Shown in pieces: positions 13,637 through 21,262 of a stretch of 23,296 bases of DNA. Position 1 is the first letter of the stretch. Every line of letters starts with the position of its first letter. This DNA is from an uncultured Prevotellaceae bacterium (lineage in GTDB: Bacteria > Bacteroidota > Bacteroidia > Bacteroidales > Bacteroidaceae), in the NCBI GenBank assembly GCA_946644025.1, contig CAMPCG010000010.1, forward strand, positions 1 through 23,296, given 5' to 3'. The notes beneath the pieces were generated by a model that made no database searches, had not been told where the DNA came from, and saw nothing but the letters and a program-made list of their open reading frames with translations. The position numbers and the translations under genes are program-made.

Positions 13637-15589
13637 TTACTTGCGGTAGGCGGGGTTCTGGTAGGCTTCCTTCTCCTCGTTGCTCATCTGCATTCCGTCG
13701 AGCTGTCCCTGCGGGATGGGACGGATGTAGTAGTTGGCGGGGATGGTGCGCTTGAACTCCAGCAGGTCCTTGTCGGTGTAGCCAACGTCGGCGATGTGGT
13801 AGGTGGTGGCGCGCTCGGCCCACTTCTGGGTGCGCACGAGGTCGTACCAGCGATAGCCCTCGCCCCAGAACTCACGGCTGCGCTCGTCGAGGATGTAGTC
13901 GATGGTGATGGTGGCGGGTGTTGCGGCGAGCATTTCGGCGCTGTGGTCTACGCTGACCTCGACGTTGTCGTTCTGCGAGAAGGTCTGCTTTCCTGCACGC
14001 TCACGCAGCACGTTGACGTACTTCACGGCGCTGGCGTTGTCGCCCAGCTTCACGGCAGCCTCGGCAGCGAGGAGGTAGAGCTCGGAGAACTTGGCAATGT
14101 TCCAGGGACGGGGCGAGCCGCCGTTGACCTTCGAGCCCAGTCCGCCGGCGTTGTCGGTGCGGTAGATGCCAATCTTCCAGTTGATGGGATACTTCTTACG
14201 GCTGATGTGGTTGACGGCGACTACGAAGTCGGCGCGTCCGGGCATCTCGCCGAAGCCCAGCTTGCCGTCGGCTCCGGTATAGTTGATGTTGGCGTCGTCG
14301 CTCTCGGGCACCCAGCTGAAGTAGACCTCGTCGGGCTTCACCTGCATACCGTTGGCGCCCAGCACGTAAGGCTCGGTGTTGCCGGCACGGTGCCAGTTGG
14401 TGTGGTAGCGCAGGGTGAAGGTGGCGTCGTAGCGCGAGTCGATGGCCTTCACGGCATCTTCCCACACGCCGCCCTTCATGAAGTTGTCGGCGATGGGGGC
14501 CATACGTGTCCAGGGACGGCCGAGTGCCTGCACGGCCTCACGCTGGATGGGGTTGATGGTGTTGCCCGAAGCGGCCTTGGCGATCATCTCGGTGTAGTTC
14601 CAGGTCTCCATCCAGTAGGCGAAGTTCTCGGGCGAGCCGCCGCCGCCCCATCCGTAGCCCGAACCGCCGTTGCCGAACTTCTCGTCCTCGTCGTGGTCGG
14701 CATAGAGCATGATTTCGGAGTTGCGGTCGTTGGTGGCCACGTTCACGTCGTAGAAGGTGGGCTGCAGGGCGTAGGGGCCGGGGTTGTCGATGGCTGCCTT
14801 AGCCGTGTCATAAGCCTTCTGGTAGTAGCTGCGAGCCTGGCTGGCGTCGCGGCTGGTCTCAGGATAGGTGGGGATGTTGTTGGGGTTCTCCAGCCACCAG
14901 GCGTAGGTGAGGTATGCCTTGGAGAGGAAGAGGCGTGCCACGTTCTTGGTCACGGTGCCGGTCATGCGCGGGTTCTCGGGCAGGTCGGCGAGGGCCTTCT
15001 CCAGGTCGGGGAAGATGCACTTCTCGTAGACCTCGGGCACGGTGTTGCGCACGGAGGTACGCACGGTGGAGGTGTTGAACTTCAGCTCGCCGGCGCCCAG
15101 GTCGAGAGGCACGCCGCCGTAGGTCTGCACGAGCAGGAAGTAGTCGAAGGCGCGGAAGAAGTAGGCCTCGGCCAGCAGGGCGTCGTCGATGCCGGCGGCG
15201 GCTCCGTTCTCAATGATTCCGCTGGCAGTGTTGATGTTGGGGAAGGTGGCGCCCCAGATGGAGCCGGCGATGGAGTTGGTGGGTACCATCTGTCCCACGC
15301 CCGAGAGGTCGGCATCCTTGAAGTTGCCGTCGGCCGACTGTGCGTAGGTGTACTCGTCGGTGCCGGTCTCCACGCTGTTGAGGTAGTAGCCGTTGCCGTA
15401 GAAGTAGCGCAGGTGGGCATAGAGCGAGGTGAGTCCGCCCTCGATACCCGTCTTCGTGTTGAAGAATGTGGGGTCGAACTGCGTGCGGGGCTGCTCGTCG
15501 AGGATGTCGGAGCAGGAGTTAAGGGTTGCAGTGATACTGCAACATACTAAACCCGCAGCCAGGAAATATTTCATGCTTTTTGTTTTCAT
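13637..15589 (-). CDS. SusD-like glycan-binding lipoprotein (pair 1)
   Basis: The protein has 650 residues. The lipoprotein signal ends LNSC (Cys26), followed by SDILDEQPRTQF, typical of SusD. The SusD N-terminal helical region includes ALLAEAYFFRAFDYFLLVQT and YGGVPL (the classic FRA-F/YGGVPL signature). A C-terminal helical region has PWNIAKFSELYLLAAEAAVK and ILDERSREFWGEGYRWYDLV, followed by RPIPQGQLDGM near the end. It binds glycan at the cell surface over SusC1. The gene begins 90 nt after SusC1; the gap has a perfect small hairpin (15633-15651) but no T-tract, so both genes probably share one transcript. An alternative start at Met6 (ATG 15574) would also keep a good signal. The signal peptide contains palindrome B (15525-15543, residues 16-22), so part of it may be an insertion. 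Confidence 0.95.
   Translation of the reverse strand: MKTKSMKYFLAAGLVCCSITATLNSCSDILDEQPRTQFDPTFFNTKTGIEGGLTSLYAHLRYFYGNGYYLNSVETGTDEYTYAQSADGNFKDADLSGVGQMVPTNSIAGSIWGATFPNINTASGIIENGAAAGIDDALLAEAYFFRAFDYFLLVQTYGGVPLDLGAGELKFNTSTVRTSVRNTVPEVYEKCIFPDLEKALADLPENPRMTGTVTKNVARLFLSKAYLTYAWWLENPNNIPTYPETSRDASQARSYYQKAYDTAKAAIDNPGPYALQPTFYDVNVATNDRNSEIMLYADHDEDEKFGNGGSGYGWGGGGSPENFAYWMETWNYTEMIAKAASGNTINPIQREAVQALGRPWTRMAPIADNFMKGGVWEDAVKAIDSRYDATFTLRYHTNWHRAGNTEPYVLGANGMQVKPDEVYFSWVPESDDANINYTGADGKLGFGEMPGRADFVVAVNHISRKKYPINWKIGIYRTDNAGGLGSKVNGGSPRPWNIAKFSELYLLAAEAAVKLGDNASAVKYVNVLRERAGKQTFSQNDNVEVSVDHSAEMLAATPATITIDYILDERSREFWGEGYRWYDLVRTQKWAERATTYHIADVGYTDKDLLEFKRTIPANYYIRPIPQGQLDGMQMSNEEKEAYQNPAYRK
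15525..15543. repeat. Palindrome family B copy in the SusD1 signal peptide
   Basis: GTTGCAGT-GAT-ACTGCAAC has perfect 8-bp arms and a 3-nt loop. It differs from the GH115 copy (3495-3513) by one compensatory pair change, and both are followed by ATAC. It encodes the CCSITAT part of the signal peptide. Confidence 0.75.
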
Positions 15590-15613
15590 ATTATATCATT
15601 CGTTTAAAAAGGG

Positions 15614-15651
15614 TTCGTTGTTCGTTGTCGGTGCTGCGATGGTATCGCAGC
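15614..15651. repeat. Heptamer pair and perfect hairpin between SusC1 and SusD1
   Basis: TTCGTTG is repeated twice in tandem (15614-15627). Just after it lies GCTGCGAT-GGT-ATCGCAGC (15633-15651), with perfect 8-bp arms. Without a T-tract it is not a terminator. It may stabilise the susC end of the message or modulate SusC:SusD ratio, or simply be a third member of palindrome family B, since it aligns with that family through paired substitutions. Confidence 0.65.
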
Positions 15652-15679
15652 GGAAGAGACGTGACCTCTGTCTTCAACG

Positions 15680-18600
15680 TCAGAACGTCACGTTGAGGCC
15701 GAAGATGAAGTTACGCGTAGCGGGGGTGTTGTAACCCACGATGGGCATCTTGTGCTTGCCGGTATATCCGTCGACGGCCACTGCCGTGTTCTGGTTGGCC
15801 CACGAGTTGGTCTCGGGGTCGAGTCCGCTCTCGTTGTTGAAGGGCGAGAAGAGCACGAAGGGGTTCTGCACCGAGGCGTAGAGGCGCAGGCGGCTGATGC
15901 CGAAGTTCTTGACGGCCTTGAGGTTGTCGAAGTTGTAGCCCAGGGTGATGGTGCGCACCTTCAGGTAGCCGGCGTTGAAGTATCCGAGCGTTGAGCCGTA
16001 CTTGGGGTTGTCGCTGCTGATGATGCCTCCGGGCTTCGGGTACTTGGCTCCGGTATTCTCCTCGGTCCAGTAGTCCACGTCGAGCTGTCCGCGGCGGCCG
16101 GTGAGCATGTTCAGGTAGCCGTTGCTGGAGTGGATGGCCGAGATGAGCTTACCGCCAATCTGGAAGGCGCCGATGACGGTGAGGTCGAATCCCTTGTAGC
16201 CCACGGTGGTGTTGAAGCCTCCGATGAGGTCAGGCTCCATGCTCTGGATGCGGCGGTCGTCGGCACCGATGGCACGGGTGGGAACGCCGTTGGCGTCGAG
16301 CACGTCGTCGTTGTACTTCACCTTAATCATACCCAGGTTGCCGTCGGGCTCGAGGAGGGCGAAGTTGGTGGTTTTGTTGCCGTCTTTGTCTACAACCTCG
16401 TACACATCGCCCTCATTCCACAGTCCGTCGTACTCATAGTCGTAGATGACGTCGATGGGGTGACCTACGAACCAGCGGTTGGCCACGTCCTGCTCGGGCT
16501 CCACCGTGCCGTCGGGCTTGACGACGTCAGCGCCGGTCAGCTTGGTCAGCTTGTTGCGGTTGGCGTAGAGGTTGATGCCGGCATCCCAGTGCCATCCGTT
16601 CTTGTTGTCGATGATGATGCCGTTGAGCGAGAACTCGAAGCCCTTGTTCTGGGTGTTACCGATGTTGCCGGTGAAGCTGCTCACGCCCGACGTGCTGGGC
16701 ATGGAGACGTCGAGCAGGATGTCCTTCGTCTTCTGGATGTAGTACTCGAACGAACCGTTCAGCCTGCCGTTGAAGAGCGAGAAGTCGAGACCGAAGTTCC
16801 AGGTCTTGGAGTACTCCCAGCTCAGCTCGGGGTTGGGCAGTGCGTTGACGTAGTATCCGGCCTTGTAGTTAGTGCCGTTGCCGAAGTTATAGTTGCGCAC
16901 GGCCAGTCCGCCCAGCGTAGAGTAGGGATTGACGCTCTGGTTGGAGGTCTCACCGTAGCCGATGCGCAGCTTGAGGTTGTCGAGCCAAGTGGCCTGCTCC
17001 ATGAAGCTTTCGCGGGCAATGTTCCAACCGACCGAGACTGCGGGGTAGGTGTGCCACTGGTGTCCCTTGGCCAGACGCGAGGAGGCGTCGGAACGGACGG
17101 CCAGCGAGAGCATGTACTTGTTGTCGTAGCTGTACATCACACGGCCCATCCACGACATGAGTCCGCTCTGCCAATAATTAAAGTTGTTGAGGTTCATCTG
17201 TCCCACGGCCTTGTCCAGGGCGTAGTACTGGAAGTAGTCGGCGGGGATGTTCTGCACGCCGGCGCCTGACGACTCGTAGGTAGTCTGCTCGGCGGAGTAC
17301 ATACCAACGACGTTCAGGTTGTGCTTCTCGGCGAAGGTGCGGTCGTAGGTGATGAGGTTCTCCACGGTCCAGTTGCGTGTCTGGTCGTTGGAGATGCCGC
17401 CGCCGTTCACAGCGTTGGCGTCCTTGTTGTTCACGCCGGTGCCGGTGAAGTTGCCGCCCTTGCTGGAGCGGAAGTTCAGACCGACGTTGATGCGGTATGC
17501 CAGGCCCTCAATCCAGGGGCACTTCACCTCGCCGAAGAGGGTGTTGTAGGTACCGATGCCCTTGTTCTCGCTGAGCCAGACGTCCTCGTCGCGCTCCACC
17601 GTCTCGCGGGTGACGACGCTCTGGTCGTCGGCGGGCAGGGTGACGTAGCGCTTCAGGTTGCCGTCGGCGTCGTAGGGGCTGGCCAGCGGGCTCTTGCTCA
17701 GCACGCCGTACATGTCGTTCACGCCCTTCGACTTGCGATAGCTCGTGTTGGTGCTCAGGCCGAAGCGGAAGTACTTGCCCACCTGCTGGTCGAAGTTACC
17801 GCGCACGCTGATGCGGTCGTAGCCCTCGGTGGGGACGACGGACTCGTCGTGGTAGTAGCCGGCGCCGAAGCTGTAGCTGCCGCCGTTGGTGCCGCCGGCC
17901 ACGGAGACGTCGTGGTTATGGCTCACGCCCGTCTTGTAGTAGAGGTCCTGCCAGTCGGTGTTGGTGTCGTCGCTCTCGTCGAGCGAGTTCTGGTACATGC
18001 CGGCATACTGGCGCATCTTGGAGAAGGTGGGGCCGTCCATCATGGGGTATTTCTTGAACACCTTCTTGAAGGCCACGTAGCCGTTGTAGGACACCTTGGC
18101 CGGAGCACCCATGGCTCCCTTCTCGGTGGTGATGAGAATGACGCCGTTGGCACCGCGGCTACCGTAGATGGCCGTGGCCGAAGCGTCCTTCAAGATGTCC
18201 ATCGACTTGATGTCGGCGGGGTTGATGTCCGAGAGTTTACCCATAAAGGGTATTCCGTCGAGGACGATGAGGGGGTCGTTGGAGGCCGTCAGCGAGCGCT
18301 GTCCGCGTATGCGAATCTGCATCTCCTCGCCGGGCTTCGAGCTGGTCTGCGTCATGAGCACACCGGCCACGCGGCCCTGCAGGGCCTGGGCGGCGTTGGA
18401 GGCAGCAATCTGGTTGAGCTTCTCGCCGCCGATGTTGGCCACCGAACCGGTGACGGCCTCGCGGCGCTGCGTGCCGTAGCCGATGACCACCACGTCGTTC
18501 AGCGTGGTGTTGTCCTCGCCGAGCGTGACCGTCAGGTTCTGACGGCCCTGAACAGGCACACGCTGGCTGACATAGCCCACGTAGGACACTTCAATCTGGG

Positions 18601-18814
18601 CATCGCGGGCGGCCTGAACGCTGAAATGTCCGTTCAGGTCGGTAACAGCACCCGCCTGAGTGCCCAACACTCGTACCGTAGCACCGATAATCGGTTCACC
18701 GGCCTCATCATTCACCGTTCCCTTCACAAGGCTCTGAGCCAGGGCACCGAGAGGGCACAAACAGAGCAGGAACAGCAACACTAATGGCTTTTCCAGTGAT
18801 CTTAGTTTTAGCAT
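15680..18814 (-). CDS. SusC-like TonB-dependent transporter (pair 1)
   Basis: The protein has 1044 residues. The signal peptide (1-26, ending GALAQ) is almost identical to that of SusC2. A CarboxypepD_reg-like domain (about 28-105) starts VKGTVNDEAGEPIIGATV. The plug (about 108-235) contains VVIGYGTQRREAVTGSVA and the SusC/RagA signature LKDASATAIYGSRGANGV (208-225). The beta-barrel ends in GLNVTF with the C-terminal aromatic residue expected for outer-membrane assembly. It imports glycan fragments delivered by SusD1, powered by TonB/ExbBD encoded elsewhere. It is the first gene of the leftward transcript and divergent from GH3, sharing a 279-bp regulatory spacer. A -7 box candidate is at 18886-18879. 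Tandem SusCD pairs of this kind are known in xylan loci of Bacteroides and Prevotella (xus-type); which pair corresponds to which xus gene cannot be settled here. Confidence 0.96.
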   Translation of the reverse strand: MLKLRSLEKPLVLLFLLCLCPLGALAQSLVKGTVNDEAGEPIIGATVRVLGTQAGAVTDLNGHFSVQAARDAQIEVSYVGYVSQRVPVQGRQNLTVTLGEDNTTLNDVVVIGYGTQRREAVTGSVANIGGEKLNQIAASNAAQALQGRVAGVLMTQTSSKPGEEMQIRIRGQRSLTASNDPLIVLDGIPFMGKLSDINPADIKSMDILKDASATAIYGSRGANGVILITTEKGAMGAPAKVSYNGYVAFKKVFKKYPMMDGPTFSKMRQYAGMYQNSLDESDDTNTDWQDLYYKTGVSHNHDVSVAGGTNGGSYSFGAGYYHDESVVPTEGYDRISVRGNFDQQVGKYFRFGLSTNTSYRKSKGVNDMYGVLSKSPLASPYDADGNLKRYVTLPADDQSVVTRETVERDEDVWLSENKGIGTYNTLFGEVKCPWIEGLAYRINVGLNFRSSKGGNFTGTGVNNKDANAVNGGGISNDQTRNWTVENLITYDRTFAEKHNLNVVGMYSAEQTTYESSGAGVQNIPADYFQYYALDKAVGQMNLNNFNYWQSGLMSWMGRVMYSYDNKYMLSLAVRSDASSRLAKGHQWHTYPAVSVGWNIARESFMEQATWLDNLKLRIGYGETSNQSVNPYSTLGGLAVRNYNFGNGTNYKAGYYVNALPNPELSWEYSKTWNFGLDFSLFNGRLNGSFEYYIQKTKDILLDVSMPSTSGVSSFTGNIGNTQNKGFEFSLNGIIIDNKNGWHWDAGINLYANRNKLTKLTGADVVKPDGTVEPEQDVANRWFVGHPIDVIYDYEYDGLWNEGDVYEVVDKDGNKTTNFALLEPDGNLGMIKVKYNDDVLDANGVPTRAIGADDRRIQSMEPDLIGGFNTTVGYKGFDLTVIGAFQIGGKLISAIHSSNGYLNMLTGRRGQLDVDYWTEENTGAKYPKPGGIISSDNPKYGSTLGYFNAGYLKVRTITLGYNFDNLKAVKNFGISRLRLYASVQNPFVLFSPFNNESGLDPETNSWANQNTAVAVDGYTGKHKMPIVGYNTPATRNFIFGLNVTF

Positions 18815-18878
18815 AATAAATTAGATTTGTAAATGAAATGAACTATGGATTTTGTATCAACGTCGGGACTTTGCACCA

Positions 18879-18886
18879 CAAAGATA
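18879..18886 (-). promoter_or_regulatory. Candidate -7 box for SusC1
   Basis: Minus-strand TATCTTTG matches TAnnTTTG exactly and predicts a leader of about 60 nt to ATG 18814. There is no TTTG at the expected -33 position, which suits an activator-dependent PUL promoter. The 279-bp spacer to GH3 also holds a small palindrome GCCGC-CT-GCGGC at 18949-18960. Confidence 0.55.
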
Positions 18887-19021
18887 CCACATTATTCTAT
18901 TATGTCGCTTCACGAATCGTCTCACCGGTTTCCACTTACGTTTCAAACGCCGCCTGCGGCCCCAATGCAAAGCAAAATGAAAGCTAATAGCACGTGCAGG
19001 TTCAAAAAAGCGGGAGAAGTC

Positions 19022-19052
19022 TTTCGCGTTTCGGCGAAAAAGGCTATCTTTG
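19022..19052 (+). promoter_or_regulatory. Promoter and possible operator for GH3-CE7
   Basis: TATCTTTG (19045-19052) is an exact -7 match, with TTTC (19022-19025) as a near match to TTTG at a 19-nt spacer. The inverted repeat TTTCGC (19022-19027) / GCGAAA (19034-19039) overlaps the -33 element and could be a regulator site or coincidental. The leader to ATG 19094 is about 35-40 nt with no Shine-Dalgarno sequence. Confidence 0.55.
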
Positions 19053-19093
19053 CAAGCGAATTAAACGACGACTCACCTAAAACAACAACAAGC

Positions 19094-21262
19094 ATGAAAA
19101 AGGAGATTATTGCCGCCACGCTGGCCATGGCATTGCCGGCCGTGGCACAGGAGAAAATGCAGCACATGGAGCAGCAGGCCAGTGACATCATCGGACAGAT
19201 GACGCTCGAGGAGAAGTTCTCGCAGCTGATGAACGAGACGCCGGGCATAGAGCGCCTGGGTATAGAGCCCTACGACTGGTGGAACGAGGGTCTGCACGGC
19301 GTGGGCCGCAGCGGCCGCGCCACGGTGTTCCCACAGCCCATAGGCCTGGCCGCCACGTTCAGCCCCGAGCGTGTGCGAGAGATAGGCGACGCCATCGCCA
19401 CCGAGGCCCGCGCCAAGTATGCCGTGGCCCGCGCCGACAACAACTACTCGCGCTACACGGGCCTGACGTTCTGGAGCCCCAACGTGAACATCTTCCGCGA
19501 CCCGCGATGGGGGCGCGGCATGGAGACGTGGGGCGAGGACCCGTTCCTCACCGGCACCATGGGCACCGCCTTCGTCAGAGGGATGCAGGGCGACGACCCC
19601 GTCTACCTGAAGGTGGCGGCCTGCGGCAAGCACTTCGCCGTGCATAGCGGCCCCGAGGCCACCCGCCACTCGGCCAACGTGGAGCCGTCGCAGCGAGACC
19701 TGTGGGAGACCTACCTCCCGGCCTTCCGCACACTGGTGCAGGAGGCCGGCGTGGAGATTGTCATGGGTGCCTACAACCGCGTCTACGGAGAGTCGGCATC
19801 GGGCAGCCGACTGCTGCTCACCGACATCCTGCGCAAGAAGTGGGGGTTCAAGGGCCACATCGTCTCCGACTGCGACGCCGTGACCGACATCTGGAAGGGC
19901 CACCACATCGCCAAGACCGAGGCCGAGGCCTGCGCCATAGCCATCAAGGCGGGGCTGAACGTGGAGTGCGGCTCGTCGTTCAAGGCGCTCAGAGAGGCGC
20001 TCGACCAGGGGCTGCTCTCTGAGGCCGACATTGACCACGCCCTCAAACCGCTGATGATGACGCGGCTGAAGCTGGGCATACTGCAGAAGGACCCCGACTG
20101 CCCCTATAATCATATTGGTGAGGAGCAGATAGGCAGCAAGGAGCACATCGACCTGGCCCGCAAGGCCGCCGTGGAGGGCATGGTGCTGCTGAAGAACGAG
20201 CGCGGCGCACTGCCCATAGACAAGCACATACACACGCTCTTCGTGACCGGGGCAGGAGCCGCCGACGCCTTCTGGCTCATGGGCAACTACTTCGGCATCA
20301 GCGACCGCTACTGCACCTACCTGCAGGGCATCGTATCGAAGGTGAGCAACGGAACGGCCGTGAACTACCGCCCGGGATGCCTGGAGAACGCACCCACGCT
20401 GAACACCATCAACTGGGCCGTGGGCGAGGCCGCGGGAGCAGAGAAGACCATCGTCGTCATGGGCAACAACGGCAACCTGGAGGGCGAAGAGGGCGAGGCC
20501 ATCGACTCGGAATGGGGCGACCGCGTGAGCCTCAGCATCCCCGAGAGCCAGATGGACTACCTCAGGCAGATTTGCCGGCGCAAGAAGGAGGGCGTCATCG
20601 TCGTACTCACCGGCGGAAGCCCCGTCGACGTGCGCGAGGTGTGCCAGCTGGCCGACGCCGTCGTCATGGCCTGGTACCCCGGCCAGGAGGGCGGCTACGC
20701 ACTGGCCGACGTGCTCTTCGGCGATGCCAACTTCTCGGGCCGCCTGCCCGTCACCTTCCCTGCCGACGGCGACCGGTTGCCACCCTTCGACGACTACTCC
20801 ATGCAGGGACGGACGTACAAGTACATGACGGACAACGTGTGGTTCCCCTTCGGCTACGGCCTGAGCTATGGAAACGTGAAGTACGCCGCCATGCAAGTGA
20901 ACGCCAACGGGCGCGGACTGCAGATTCCCTCGGAGCGGACACTCGACGTCAGCCTCACCCTGACCAACGACTCGCCGTGGGACGTCACCGAGACGCCACA
21001 GGTCTATGTCTCGGCACCCGGCGCCGGCGTCACGGCTCCACTGCAGCAGCTCGTCGCCTTCCAGCGCGTGACGGTGAAGGCGGGAGGCCGCGAGACGGTG
21101 ACGTTCGCCATACCGCTGGAGCGGCTGGCCACGGTGCAGGCCGACGGCACCTCCAAGCTGCTGAAGGGCGAATATACCGTCACGGCAGGAGCGGCTGCCC
21201 CATCGCCGCGCTCTAAAGACCTCGCCATCGAATCGCTCACTCAAACCATTAGCCTGAAATGA
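19094..21262 (+). CDS. GH3 beta-xylosidase-like glycoside hydrolase
   Basis: The protein has 722 residues from ATG 19094, chosen because MKKEIIAATLAMALPAVAQ is a Sec signal and a promoter lies just upstream; an in-frame ATG at 18845 would cross that promoter. The N-terminal GH3 barrel (about 30-335) has YDWWNEGLHGVGR (60-72), SPNVNIFRDPRWGRGMETWG (128-147), GKHFAVHSGPE (178-188) and the nucleophile motif HIVSDCDAV (255-263, Asp259). The GH3 C-terminal sandwich (about 355-595) includes GEEGEAIDSEWGDR and WYPGQEGGYALADVLFG, followed by FPFGYGLSYG and a fibronectin-III-like domain (about 615-720). The SDCDAV and EGE motifs fit bacterial beta-xylosidases, and the neighbours fit xylan, but beta-glucosidase or arabinofuranosidase activity cannot be excluded. 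The stop overlaps the CE7 start (ATGA). GRGLQIPSE (607-615) resembles the other-strand reading of palindrome A and may be a decayed insertion. Confidence 0.93.
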   Translation: MKKEIIAATLAMALPAVAQEKMQHMEQQASDIIGQMTLEEKFSQLMNETPGIERLGIEPYDWWNEGLHGVGRSGRATVFPQPIGLAATFSPERVREIGDAIATEARAKYAVARADNNYSRYTGLTFWSPNVNIFRDPRWGRGMETWGEDPFLTGTMGTAFVRGMQGDDPVYLKVAACGKHFAVHSGPEATRHSANVEPSQRDLWETYLPAFRTLVQEAGVEIVMGAYNRVYGESASGSRLLLTDILRKKWGFKGHIVSDCDAVTDIWKGHHIAKTEAEACAIAIKAGLNVECGSSFKALREALDQGLLSEADIDHALKPLMMTRLKLGILQKDPDCPYNHIGEEQIGSKEHIDLARKAAVEGMVLLKNERGALPIDKHIHTLFVTGAGAADAFWLMGNYFGISDRYCTYLQGIVSKVSNGTAVNYRPGCLENAPTLNTINWAVGEAAGAEKTIVVMGNNGNLEGEEGEAIDSEWGDRVSLSIPESQMDYLRQICRRKKEGVIVVLTGGSPVDVREVCQLADAVVMAWYPGQEGGYALADVLFGDANFSGRLPVTFPADGDRLPPFDDYSMQGRTYKYMTDNVWFPFGYGLSYGNVKYAAMQVNANGRGLQIPSERTLDVSLTLTNDSPWDVTETPQVYVSAPGAGVTAPLQQLVAFQRVTVKAGGRETVTFAIPLERLATVQADGTSKLLKGEYTVTAGAAAPSPRSKDLAIESLTQTISLK

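Noticed and set aside
13796..15550. Long plus-strand open frame opposite SusD1
   Set aside because: It is a Val/Gly/Leu-rich shadow translation of the SusD1 gene, without family features.
17321..18784. Long plus-strand open frame opposite SusC1
   Set aside because: It is a shadow of the SusC1 plug and N-terminal coding region.
18845..19093. N-terminal extension of GH3
   Set aside because: It crosses the exact -7 box at 19045-19052; the Sec signal starts at ATG 19094.
19073..21244. Long minus-strand open frame (723 codons) opposite GH3
   Set aside because: Its translation has no recognisable motif and mirrors the GC-rich codon pattern of GH3, which has clear family signatures, a signal peptide and a promoter.
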